From Kocuria palustris (GTDB lineage: Bacteria > Actinomycetota > Actinomycetes > Actinomycetales > Micrococcaceae), in contig NZ_JAFBCR010000001.1 in assembly GCF_016907795.1 (NCBI RefSeq), positions 1-64,000 on the forward strand: a stretch of 64,000 bases of DNA, read 5' to 3'. The first letter of the stretch is position 1, and each line of letters begins with the position of its first letter. The notes below the pieces were generated by a model. That model was given only the letters and a program-made list of their open reading frames with translations. It had not been told where the DNA came from and searched no databases. This document shows positions 44,879 to 53,148 of the stretch, piece by piece. The translations under genes were made by a program, and so were the position numbers.

Positions 44879-47219
44879 GTGGCCCGGCGGCTGGGTGTGA
44901 AAGCGGACCCGGCCCGGGAATCGGTGCGCACCGCGTTGGAAGCCTGCACCTTCGTGGGCGCGGAGGCCGCGGACTTCGACGCCGACGCTGCAGCGTCCGG
45001 TGCCGCGGCCGTGGTGTGCGCCGCCGACGACGCCGCGGAGACCAAGCGGTGGCGTGCCTTGAGCAGGAGGCACGGCAAACCGTTCTCGACCCTGCGCTCG
45101 GGCAGGCCCGGTGTGGCCCTGGTGGGTGGTGGTCCCGGTGACCCGCAGTTGATGACGGAGGCGGCCCGGCAGCACCTGATGCGGGCGGACGTGGTGCTCT
45201 ACGACAAACTGGCACCCACCGCGGTGCTCGAGCAACTGTGCCCGGGAGCCCTGCTGGTGAACGTGGGTAAGGACCCCGGCCATCACAAGATGCCCCAATA
45301 CTTGATTGAACGGGCCCTGGTGGAGTTCGCCCGCGCCGGGGCGTGTGTGGTGCGTTTCAAGGGCGGGGACCCGTTCGTGTTCGGACGCGGCGCCGAGGAA
45401 CGGCGGACCCTGCAGGGGGAGGGCATCGAGGTCACTGTGGTCTCCGGGATCAGTTCGAGTATCGCGGTGCCCGCGGCTGCCGGTATCCCGGTCACGTGCC
45501 GCGGCATCAACCGCTCCTTCACCGTGATCTCCGGTCATGAGGTGCCCGCTCCCGACGAGCTGGAAGGCCTGGTCAAGGTGGGCGGCACCCTGGTGGTGCT
45601 CATGGGGTTGGCGCACCTGCCCGAGCTCATGGCCGGTCTGGTGAAGCACGGCCTGGATCCGGAATTGCCCGCCGCGGTGGTCGAAAAGGGTTCCACACAG
45701 CGGCAGCGGGTCTTTGCATCCGCAGCGCGCTCCATTGCGCGTGTGGTATCCGACGAGGGAGTGAGCTCCCCTGCGATCGTCGTGCTGGGGCACGTGGTCG
45801 AACTGGGCGATGACCTCGCGCGGTTGATCGAGAGAGTTTCAAACGAGCGCTCAGAAGAGTCTGAGCCACTGAAGTCTCCGCTCACACGCGGGCCCACCGC
45901 GGAACCCGCAGCCGAAATTCGGGACGGCGGGATCCCGGGCCGGGGGATTCGCGATGGTCGGATTCAGGAGGAACCTGGGACGGCGTCGTCGACGGTCAAG
46001 GCGAGCGAGAAGGTGCTCGTGGCTCCGTCGGATTCCCTGACCGGCTTCGTGATCGCTGTGACCGCCTCACGCCGGGCCGAGGACCAGGCGGAGGCTTTCG
46101 AACGGCGCGGCGCCACCGTGCTCAAGGCGCCTACCATGCGCATCGTGCCCACCGAGAACGACGAGACGCTGCACCGGGCCTCCGCCCAGGTGATCGAGGA
46201 CAAACCGGGGGTGCTGCTGGTCACCACGGGGCACGGTGTGCGCGGATGGTTCGAGGCTGCGGAGGCCGGTGGAACACGATCCCAACTGTGTGCGGCGCTC
46301 GAGGGCGCTGACATCCTCGTGCGCGGAGCCAAGGCCCGTGGGGCCATCAAGAGCCTCGGGCTCGTGGAGCAGGGGGTTGCATCGCAGGATTCTACGAGCT
46401 CCCTGGTGGACCTGGCACTGAGCCGCGGCGTGGCCGACAAACACGTGGTGTTCCAACAACACGGGGCCGTGGACCACGCACACGTGGAACGCCTCGAACG
46501 CGCCGGCGCGCGCCTGACCGTAGTCCAGCCCTATCGATGGGAACAGCCCCGTGATGTGGCCGCAGTCTCCCAGCTGATGCTGGCAATCATCAAGGAACAC
46601 GTCAACGCCGTGACCTTCACCTCCGCCCCCGCGGTGGAAGCGCTATTCGAACGCGCCCAGAAGGAAGGGACCATGGAGCCATTGCTCGAAGCACTGCGTC
46701 ACCGTGTGCTCAGCGTGGCCGTGGGGCACGTAACCGCGGAGCCGTTGCAGCGGGCGGGAATCACACCGCTGATCCCGGACCGCCCCCGCATGGGGTCCCT
46801 GGTGCGGGCACTGACCACCCACCTGGAAAGACAGACCGTGGACCTGCCGCACACGCCGTTCGGACAGGTCACCCTGCGCGGCGCGCATCTGCTGTGCGGG
46901 GAACGCCGCGTGGAACTGCCCTCCCACCTGGCCAACATCACACGCGTGGTGATGCAGGCCGCAGGGGACTTGGTGACTCGCCAGTCCATCCGCCGTGAAG
47001 TGCCCGCGGCGCCCAGCGACCACGCCATCGACATGGCCATATCCCGGATCCGAAAACTCACCGGGGAACCCAAACTGATCCTTACGGTCCCCAAGATGGG
47101 ATTCCGGGCCAACGTGAGCCTGTGACACAGCGGGGGCCGTGGCCGTGGTTGCGTCCTTGGCGCCCGCTTCCACGCTTGCGGTCCTTGCGTTGGGAGGTCC
47201 CGGTGTGAGGTCTGGGCGC

Positions 47220-48197
47220 TCACAAGGTGGCGGCGACGGCGGCGGCCAGCCGCGCATCAGAGGTGTACAACGCGGTCGTGTCGAAGGTCGAGGCGGTGCT
47301 CATGATCTCGTCCGCGCCGGTACGCACGAGCAATTCACTGATTGCGCTCAAAACCTGGTCCTCGGTCCCCGCGATCACGGGGGCCAATGCCTTGGCCACG
47401 TTGCGTTGCTGCCGTTGCGTCAGGGAATCCGGTAGCGACGTCGTCGGCTCGAGCGGCGGAAAAGCTCCCGTGAGGCGCGATTCGGACATGGCCCACGCTT
47501 CGGGCAGAGAGAGTTCGCGCGCCTCGGAGGGAGAATCCGCAACAAAGATCTCCGTGGAAGCGATCAGGTACGGCTCGTCCAGTTGCTCGCTGGGGCAAAA
47601 GGTGGAGCGGTACTCGTCGAAGGCCTCCGGCCCGGCGGTGAGCAACGGTCCACCGACCACCGCCGGCAGACCCAGGCGCGCCGCGATCTTCAAGCCACTT
47701 CCGGTCCCCAACACGAATAGCGGGATGTGGCCGTTGTGGGCCGGGCGCATCGTGATATCCGCCCTGCCGGTCAGGTATTCGCGTACGGCTTCAATGGCGG
47801 ATGCGAAGTCTTTCGGTGGCGCGGACATGGTGCCCAGGGCCCTGCGCACGGGCTCAGTGAACCCCAGGGAACGCCCAAGTCCAAGGTCGAACCGTTGCCC
47901 GTGCAGGGCGGTGAGGACGGCGAACTCCTCGGCCACCACCAGAGGGCGGTGATTGGGCAACATGACTCCGCCGGAACCCACCCGGATCGAGCGAGTGGCC
48001 GCCGCAACCGCCTGCGCGAGCAGCGCTGGCGTGCCGGAGGCGACCCCCGGGACCCCGTGATGCTCTGAGACCCAGAACCGGTGATAACCGGCGGCCTCCG
48101 CGTGCCGGGCGCGCTCCACCGTCTGGTGCAGGGCGCCGGCATCGGATTCTCCCTGGCGGATGCGGGAACGGTCGAGAAGGGACAATGGAATGCTCAT
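47220..48197 (-). CDS. LLM-class flavin-dependent oxidoreductase
   Basis: 325 residues, a luciferase-like TIM barrel using reduced flavin. It starts MSIPLSLLDRSRI and continues with VERARHAEAAGYHRFWVSEHHGVPGVA, RIRVGSGGVMLPNHRPLVVAEEF and RFDLGLGRSLGF, the pattern of the MsnO8/bacterial-luciferase-like LLM group. An ATG one codon upstream is equally possible. Substrate unknown. It is convergent with the siroheme/regulator gene and so not part of the nitrate operon. It was probably carried along in the mobile segment. Confidence 0.87.
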   Translation of the reverse strand: MSIPLSLLDRSRIRQGESDAGALHQTVERARHAEAAGYHRFWVSEHHGVPGVASGTPALLAQAVAAATRSIRVGSGGVMLPNHRPLVVAEEFAVLTALHGQRFDLGLGRSLGFTEPVRRALGTMSAPPKDFASAIEAVREYLTGRADITMRPAHNGHIPLFVLGTGSGLKIAARLGLPAVVGGPLLTAGPEAFDEYRSTFCPSEQLDEPYLIASTEIFVADSPSEARELSLPEAWAMSESRLTGAFPPLEPTTSLPDSLTQRQQRNVAKALAPVIAGTEDQVLSAISELLVRTGADEIMSTASTFDTTALYTSDARLAAAVAATL

Positions 48198-48288
48198 CAT
48201 CCACGCAACGCCGGGGCGCAAGCGCTCATTCCAAAAGAACCGTGCAACCCCAGCCAGGGCCGAGCCACGAAGTCGGCCGCGGCCGCCT

Positions 48289-49276
48289 CTAATACCGGGT
48301 CGTGATGGAATCCAACGCGGCCTGAGCTTCCCGAGTGAGGTTTTCCGGCAAGGGGGCGCTCTTGACCGATTCGGCGGACAGTTGCTGCCCCTCCGGGCTG
48401 ACCACGTAGCGACCGAACGTCTTGACCAGTTCCAACGTGTCGGGATCCGCGTAGCTGGTGCAGTACACGTGGTAGGAGACCAAGACCACGGGGTAGGCGC
48501 CTTTGACGTCGGGGGTGCGGTCGATGTCCAGCGCGATGTCATGCTCCCCGGTACCTTGCACGCGGGAGGACGCCCCCACGGCCGTGGCGGCGGTCTGGGC
48601 GTTGACGGGTACGTACTCGGTGTTGACCTTGACCCTGGCTTTACCCAGAGAGCCTCCTACGAGGGAATCGTCCGCGTACGTGATGGCGCCTTCGGTCTGG
48701 TTCGTCACGGTGACCACTCCGTTATTTCCCTGCGCACGCTCACTGGGCAGGGAATTGGGCCAGCCCCCGCCGTGCTCGTCGGTCCATACCTCTGAAGCCG
48801 TGGCTTCGAGATAGTCCGTGAAGTTCTCCGTGGTGCCGGAATCATCGGCCCGGGCCACAGGGGTGATCGGGGCGTCAGGGAGATCAACACCGGGATTCTG
48901 GTCGATAATGGCCGGATCATTCCATCGTGTGATCTCGCTCCGGAAGATCTTGGCGATCGTGGGCGCGTCCAAGTCCAGTTCCTCGATCCCCGGCAGATTG
49001 AACGCGATGCTGATGGGGGAAATGTACACGGGAACGTTGACGGCACCTCCCGGGCCGCAGGCGTTCCTGACGTCCGCTTGCTCCTCGGCGTCCAAGTAGG
49101 CATCCGAGCCGGCAAAGTCTGTGCCGCCTCCCACGAGAGCGGAACGTCCCGCACCGGAACCCGCCGAAAGGTACTGCACGTTGGCGCTGGGGTACGTGGA
49201 TTCGAATCCGGTGCGCCATGTCTGCATGGCCGCATTCTGAGCGGAGGAGCCGATTCCGGTGAGGATGCCCGTTAGC
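48289..49276 (-). pseudogene. Phosphate-binding protein PstS, 5'-truncated by IS481 copy 3
   Basis: The open frame from the IS boundary reads GILTGIGSSAQNAAMQTWRTGF and continues as PstS: YLSAGSGAGRSALVGGGTDFAGSDA, VYISPISIAFNLPG, ARADDSGTTENFTDYL, and a normal C-terminus. The signal peptide, lipobox and about the first 45 codons are missing, so the protein could not be exported. No other pst gene is present. It marks the right edge of the captured DNA. Confidence 0.88.
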
Positions 49277-50282
49277 TGTAAGAGGGCGTGACGTTGTTGA
49301 CACGGTCCGGGGTGCGCGAGGCCGGGGGCTGGTCGCCGCAGGCGGTATGGGGTCGGTGGTAATTGTAGTGATTGACCCAGACCGCCACCGCGGCCCGTCG
49401 GGCGTGTTCGCTGGTGTAGGTGCGGGTGTAGAGCACCTCATCGACCAGTAGCCGGTTGTAGCGTTCGACCTTCCCGTTGTGCCGCGGCGTGTAGGCACGG
49501 ATCCGCTGGTGGCGGGAGGCCAGGGCTTTCACGGTGCGGGTGAAGTCCCGGGCTCGGTAGTTGGCCCCGTTATCCGTCACGACCCGGTGGATCCTGTGGA
49601 TCCCGTGGGCGGCGAAGAAGGTTCTGGCCCGGGCGAAGAACCCGATCGTGGTCACCGCTTTCTCGTCGTCGAGGGCTTCGGTGTAGGCCAGACGGGAGAA
49701 GCCGTCCACGGCCGAGTGCAGGTAGGTGTAGCCGACCCTCGCCCCCGGCCCGCGCTTGGACTTCAACGCCTGGGCGCTACCGCGGCCGTGGGTCCGCCAG
49801 CCGCCACCGTCGGGGATTTTGCCGACCTTCTTCACATCCAGGTGGACCATATGCCCGGGCCACGCAGCGCGGATCCGCGCCGGGGTCCTGCGGGCGTTCT
49901 CGCCGGCCGGGGTCAGATCACGCAGCCGGGAGATACCGAGTCGGTGCAGCCACCGGCCCACGGTGCGCAGGTGCAACTGGTGGCCGAGGCCAAGCAGGTG
50001 GTGGTGGATACGCCGGGCCGACCACTTCCGCTCCCGGCGCAGGGACTCGATCAGTTTCACGACCACTGCCGGGGTGCGCTGCTGGCTGCGCCGCGGAATC
50101 GAGGGGCGGTCAACCAGACCTGCCTCGCCGGCCGCGAGGTAGCGGGCCACCCAGGTGGCCACCGTGGGCCGGCTGACGCGGAACTCGGCGGCCACGTGGG
50201 CCTTGGGGATCCCGTCCTCGATGTGGCGCAATACCATGCGCAGCCGGCCGGTCGGTGTCAGGGGTGCGTTAACGTGGGTCAT
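49272..50282 (-). CDS. IS481-family transposase, copy 3
   Basis: 336 residues, similar along its length to copy 1 (same start MTHVNAPLTPTGRLRMVLRH), with differences concentrated between residues 55 and 120. HTH and DDE motifs are intact (VHLDVKKVGKIPD, VVTDNGANY, RHNGKVERYNRLL). The stop is TAA at 49272-49274, supplied by the flank GTTAGC. Confidence 0.92.
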   Translation of the reverse strand: MTHVNAPLTPTGRLRMVLRHIEDGIPKAHVAAEFRVSRPTVATWVARYLAAGEAGLVDRPSIPRRSQQRTPAVVVKLIESLRRERKWSARRIHHHLLGLGHQLHLRTVGRWLHRLGISRLRDLTPAGENARRTPARIRAAWPGHMVHLDVKKVGKIPDGGGWRTHGRGSAQALKSKRGPGARVGYTYLHSAVDGFSRLAYTEALDDEKAVTTIGFFARARTFFAAHGIHRIHRVVTDNGANYRARDFTRTVKALASRHQRIRAYTPRHNGKVERYNRLLVDEVLYTRTYTSEHARRAAVAVWVNHYNYHRPHTACGDQPPASRTPDRVNNVTPSYS

Positions 50283-50392
50283 GAACGGGCTCTTTCGTGC
50301 GGATGTTTGTGTAGGAACTTCCATCCTGTGCCGAGGAGCCCGTTCCTCATCTCATCAACGCACCCGTGACAAGAACCTCATGCCCCACAACA
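49277..50392 (-). mobile_element. IS481-family element, copy 3
   Basis: 1116 bp, left end TGTAAGAGGGCGTGACGTT, right end (inward) TGTTGTGGGGCATGAGGTT. Inner flank GTTAGC (within pstS), outer flank CCTAGT, which matches the outer flank of copy 1. Same orientation as copies 1 and 2. Confidence 0.92.
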
Positions 50393-50398
50393 CCTAGT
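50393..50398 (+). repeat. Right copy of the CCTAGT target duplication
   Basis: CCTAGT adjoins the outer end of copy 3 and matches 33699-33704. The 155 bases from here to the next stop codon contain no gene that I can support. Confidence 0.7.
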
Positions 50399-50553
50399 GT
50401 CGGTGCGATGCGGGCAACACGCCGAGTCCGCGCCGACGCAAGACGACACTCTGGCCGATGATGTCGCATCCTGCCTGCCGTGGAGTGACGTGCTCTCCTG
50501 CCCGATGCAGGCCAGTATTGTCCTGACAGTGGCGTCTGGCAGGCTCGACGCCC

Positions 50554-51495
50554 TCACTGATACGACACGAACCACGGCTTCGGCTCGATGTCGTAGGTCT
50601 GCTCGGGCGTCCAGGTGGGGGTGTCCTCGTCGTAGAAGTTCTTCCACGCCATGCGCATGCCCTGGGGCAGATCCGTCTTCAGCGTCTCCCAGGTGCTCAG
50701 CTTCAGATCGCGGGTGCCGTGGCCGTCGGCGTGGATGACCATGGCCAGCTCCGGCACGGTGGCATCGATGCTCGCGCGGTCCGGGAGCATGGTGACGGAG
50801 AACTGATGCAGGATCAGCACCTTCTGCGGCAGGTCTTCCCCCCGCACGATGCCCGCCAGCCACTGGGCGACCTCGTTGACCTCGGCGGCGCCCACCGAGC
50901 CGACCTGCACCATGTGCCGAGCACCGGGCTGCAGCCGCCACTCGGGATCCAGCGCCAGGCCCACATGCGGCTGCCGCAGTAAATCCTCGTAGCGCTTGGC
51001 CTGGGTCAGGAAGTCCGTGGAGCCGGGCTGCAGATCCAGCACGCAGTAGATGCCGGCCTCGCCTGCGGCATCGATCCACGGCTTCAGGGACTTCGGATCC
51101 AGCTCGTTGGAGTAGTCGCCGTCGGGGCCGGCCTCGGCGGAGGCCACGGTGGTGATGATCTCGAAGGCCGGGATGACCGGTTCCTCGGAGAACGGCTCGT
51201 ACTCCTTGGCCAGCTCCTGCACGCGTGTGATGGACGCGTCGACGTCCTGCTCGCCCAGACAGCCCAGCCCTGGGACGCCCGGGGAGCCGTAGAGGGCGGT
51301 CATGCGCCGGCCGGGGAAGACCTCGGTGCCGCCGCCGGGCAGCTCGACCGGCTCCGGCGTCGACGACGCGCTGCCGCCCGTGGCCTCGGAGTCGCCCTGG
51401 CCGTCGTCGTCCTGCGAGCCGCAGGCGGCCAGGCTCAGCACCGCCGCGGCGGCGCCGCTCAGGAAGACGGATCGGGGGAGTCGGGCGCTGCTCAT
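50554..51495 (-). CDS. Lipoprotein with a TIM-barrel-like domain, function unknown
   Basis: 313 residues. The signal peptide ends in the lipobox LAAC (Cys at about residue 25), followed by a Gly/Asp/Ser linker. The rest (residues 60-313) reads like one globular enzyme-like domain: PVIPAFEIITTVAS, AGIYCVLDLQPGSTDF, HVGLALDPEWRLQPG, LPQKVLILHQFSVTML and ELAMVIHADGHGTRDLKLSTW. The alternating strands and acidic residues suggest a barrel, but I do not recognise a named family. A ribosome binding site (GAGGAG) and TAGGGT box lie upstream. It should sit on the outer face of the membrane. Confidence 0.75.
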   Translation of the reverse strand: MSSARLPRSVFLSGAAAAVLSLAACGSQDDDGQGDSEATGGSASSTPEPVELPGGGTEVFPGRRMTALYGSPGVPGLGCLGEQDVDASITRVQELAKEYEPFSEEPVIPAFEIITTVASAEAGPDGDYSNELDPKSLKPWIDAAGEAGIYCVLDLQPGSTDFLTQAKRYEDLLRQPHVGLALDPEWRLQPGARHMVQVGSVGAAEVNEVAQWLAGIVRGEDLPQKVLILHQFSVTMLPDRASIDATVPELAMVIHADGHGTRDLKLSTWETLKTDLPQGMRMAWKNFYDEDTPTWTPEQTYDIEPKPWFVSYQ

Positions 51496-51602
51496 GGGGG
51501 TGAGCTCCTCTGCGGGAAGACATCGGGAAGAGCCTTCACCCTAAGCTCACTGAGCAAGAGGAGCCCTCAGGGTTGCCCGGGGTTTCTCGTGGTCCCGGGC
51601 GC

Positions 51603-52970
51603 TCAGGCCACGGGGATCTGCCCCGTGGGCGGCGACGGGGTCCGACCTGCGCCGCGACCGTGGACGAGCCAGTAGTACCCGACGGCGACCAGCAGCACAC
51701 CGGCTGCGCACAGGTACATCCCGCGGTAGCCGAGAGCGGGCATCACAGAGCCGAGGACAGCGGGCCCGACGGTCGCGCCGAGGTCCATGCACAGGAAGAA
51801 GGTCGCCGTTGTCAGTCCCACGCGAGCGATTGGGGCGACCTTGACGGCCGCCGCCTGGGCCGCGGTGATGATCGCGCCGAAGGAGCAGCCCAGCATGGCC
51901 CCGGCCGCCAGCAGCATCCATCCGGAGCTCGCGAAGGCCAGCATGACCAGGGTCGCCGAGAACAGCACCAGCGCCGGAGGGATCACGCTGTTGTCGCCGC
52001 GCCGGTCCTGCCGCCTGCCCAGGTACGGGCGCGTGAGGACGATGGCGATCGCGTACACGACGAAGAAGGCCGCGGCCGAGCTCACCAGATCCAGCTCGAC
52101 GGCGTAGGCGTTGAGGTAGGTCAGGATCGTGGAGTAGGCCATGCCCGCGAAGACCATGAGCCCGGATATGGGGAGGGCGCGCGTCTCGATGATCGACGAC
52201 AGCCGCCACTGCCGTGCCGAGCGGCGCTGGGCCTGAGTGAGCTCGACCTCGGGGACGCGCAGCACGAGCACCACGATCAGGGCCAGGCCCGCCACCGCGG
52301 AGACGAGCACGAAGAGGCTCCCGTAGCCAATCGAGCGCGAGAGCCACACGCCCAGGGCGGGGCCCAGAGCTGTGGCCAGGGTGGTCGACAGGCCGAAGTA
52401 CCCCGTGGCCTCGCCGCGGCGCCGGGCGGGGATGACGCCCTGCACCGCCGCCGGGGCGATCGTGGTCACGGCGGCGAAGGCGATGCCGTTGACGAAGCGC
52501 ACGGCCAGCAGCCCCGCCATTCCGGTGTCCGGCAGATAGGCCGTGGAGATCAGCGTGAACAGGACCATGGCCGTGACCAGGACGCGCCGCCGTCCGATGA
52601 GCTCCATGTACTTGCCCGTGAGCAGCCGGGCGATCACCGCGCCGACGGTGAACGACGACGTCGTCAGCCCGGCCTCGGCCTGACCGGCCGAGAAGCGGTC
52701 CATCGCGTAGGCGGCCGAGATGGTGGTCACGAGGTAGAACTGCATGGACACCAGGAACTGGACCAGCCACAGCAGCACGAACCGGGTGCTCAGGATCCGC
52801 GGCGACAGGTCCTTGGACGCCTCGGGGGCGGGGCGCTGCAGCAGCGGGATCTGCCCGGTGACGGGCTGGTCGTAGCGCAGCGGCTCGACCTCGGGCTCGG
52901 CGGAGTCGTGGGCCTGCCGGTCCTCGTGGGGATCGTCGGGGTCGTCCTGCGGGGCGGGAGGCTTGGTCAT
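51603..52970 (-). CDS. MFS efflux-type transporter
   Basis: 455 residues. A 60-residue acidic cytoplasmic N-terminus precedes 12 predicted spans (first: LLWLVQFLVSMQFYLVTTISA). GKYMELIGRRRVL is the loop 2-3 motif and GRRQDRRGDNSVIP its loop 8-9 counterpart. The organisation fits drug/sugar efflux families (YfcJ/AraJ-like), substrate unknown. The ATG at 52970 was chosen because the longer frame upstream is antisense to thrS. It is divergent from thrS. Confidence 0.85.
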   Translation of the reverse strand: MTKPPAPQDDPDDPHEDRQAHDSAEPEVEPLRYDQPVTGQIPLLQRPAPEASKDLSPRILSTRFVLLWLVQFLVSMQFYLVTTISAAYAMDRFSAGQAEAGLTTSSFTVGAVIARLLTGKYMELIGRRRVLVTAMVLFTLISTAYLPDTGMAGLLAVRFVNGIAFAAVTTIAPAAVQGVIPARRRGEATGYFGLSTTLATALGPALGVWLSRSIGYGSLFVLVSAVAGLALIVVLVLRVPEVELTQAQRRSARQWRLSSIIETRALPISGLMVFAGMAYSTILTYLNAYAVELDLVSSAAAFFVVYAIAIVLTRPYLGRRQDRRGDNSVIPPALVLFSATLVMLAFASSGWMLLAAGAMLGCSFGAIITAAQAAAVKVAPIARVGLTTATFFLCMDLGATVGPAVLGSVMPALGYRGMYLCAAGVLLVAVGYYWLVHGRGAGRTPSPPTGQIPVA

Positions 52971-53082
52971 GTGGCTGCGGGGACTCCGTTCGAGGCATGC
53001 GGCGACCGGGAGGTCCGGGACCCCACCCATTGTGCCCGCTGCTCTGGCCGCTGCCGCGAGCTGCGGCGTCGCACCGCGCCGG

Positions 53083-53088
53083 TAGCAT
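53083..53088 (+). promoter_or_regulatory. -10 box of the thrS operon
   Basis: TAGCAT lies 60 nt before the thrS start. The resulting leader of about 50-55 nt is too short for a T-box. Confidence 0.45.
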
Positions 53089-53148
53089 GGCCTGGTCGCG
53101 CGGCCCCTGTACGGCCGCGTCCCTCGAACCGAAAGGCTGCAGCAGCTC

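Larger units (their letters stand above)
43601..47125 (+). pseudogene. Four-domain siroheme-synthesis/HemD-like/winged-helix gene split by an IS481 element
   Basis: Removing the IS and one GCTAGG copy restores an open frame of 800 codons (43601-43756 joined to 44879-47125, reading LARVARRLG over the joint). Domains in order: precorrin-2-dehydrogenase-like Rossmann domain (LLVGTGPAAP), SUMT/CobA methyltransferase (VALVGGGPGDPQLMT, GGDPFVFGRGAEE, VTCRGIN), a 70-residue disordered linker, a uroporphyrinogen-III synthase-like domain (VIAVTASRRAEDQAEAFERRGA), and an OmpR-type winged helix at the C-terminus (MAISRIRKLTGEPKLILTVPKMGF). The last two equal the layout of NnaR, a nitrate-assimilation regulator. 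It would make siroheme for NirB and sense or regulate the operon. The part after the IS stays open, and an ATG at 44780 inside the IS end could start it. Confidence 0.82.
33705..50392. mobile_element. Composite IS481-bounded segment carrying nitrate assimilation genes
   Basis: A 16,688-bp block bounded by two 1116-bp IS481-family elements in direct orientation. The outer flanks are identical (CCTAGT) while the inner flanks differ (ACTACA after the left copy, GTTAGC before the right copy). This is the pattern of transposition as one unit, or of integration of an IS-carrying circle into a resident IS. Cargo: sir2 fragment, narK, nitrate reductase and partner, nirD, nirB, a split siroheme/regulator gene, an LLM oxidoreductase and a pstS fragment. 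Confidence 0.65.

Noticed and set aside
50399-50738. 113-codon plus-strand frame starting just after the transposon
   Set aside because: It mostly overlaps the lipoprotein gene in antisense, shows no domain pattern and has no ribosome binding site.
53089-53148. T-box riboswitch in front of thrS
   Set aside because: The predicted leader is only about 50-55 nt and lacks the T-box sequence and specifier stem.
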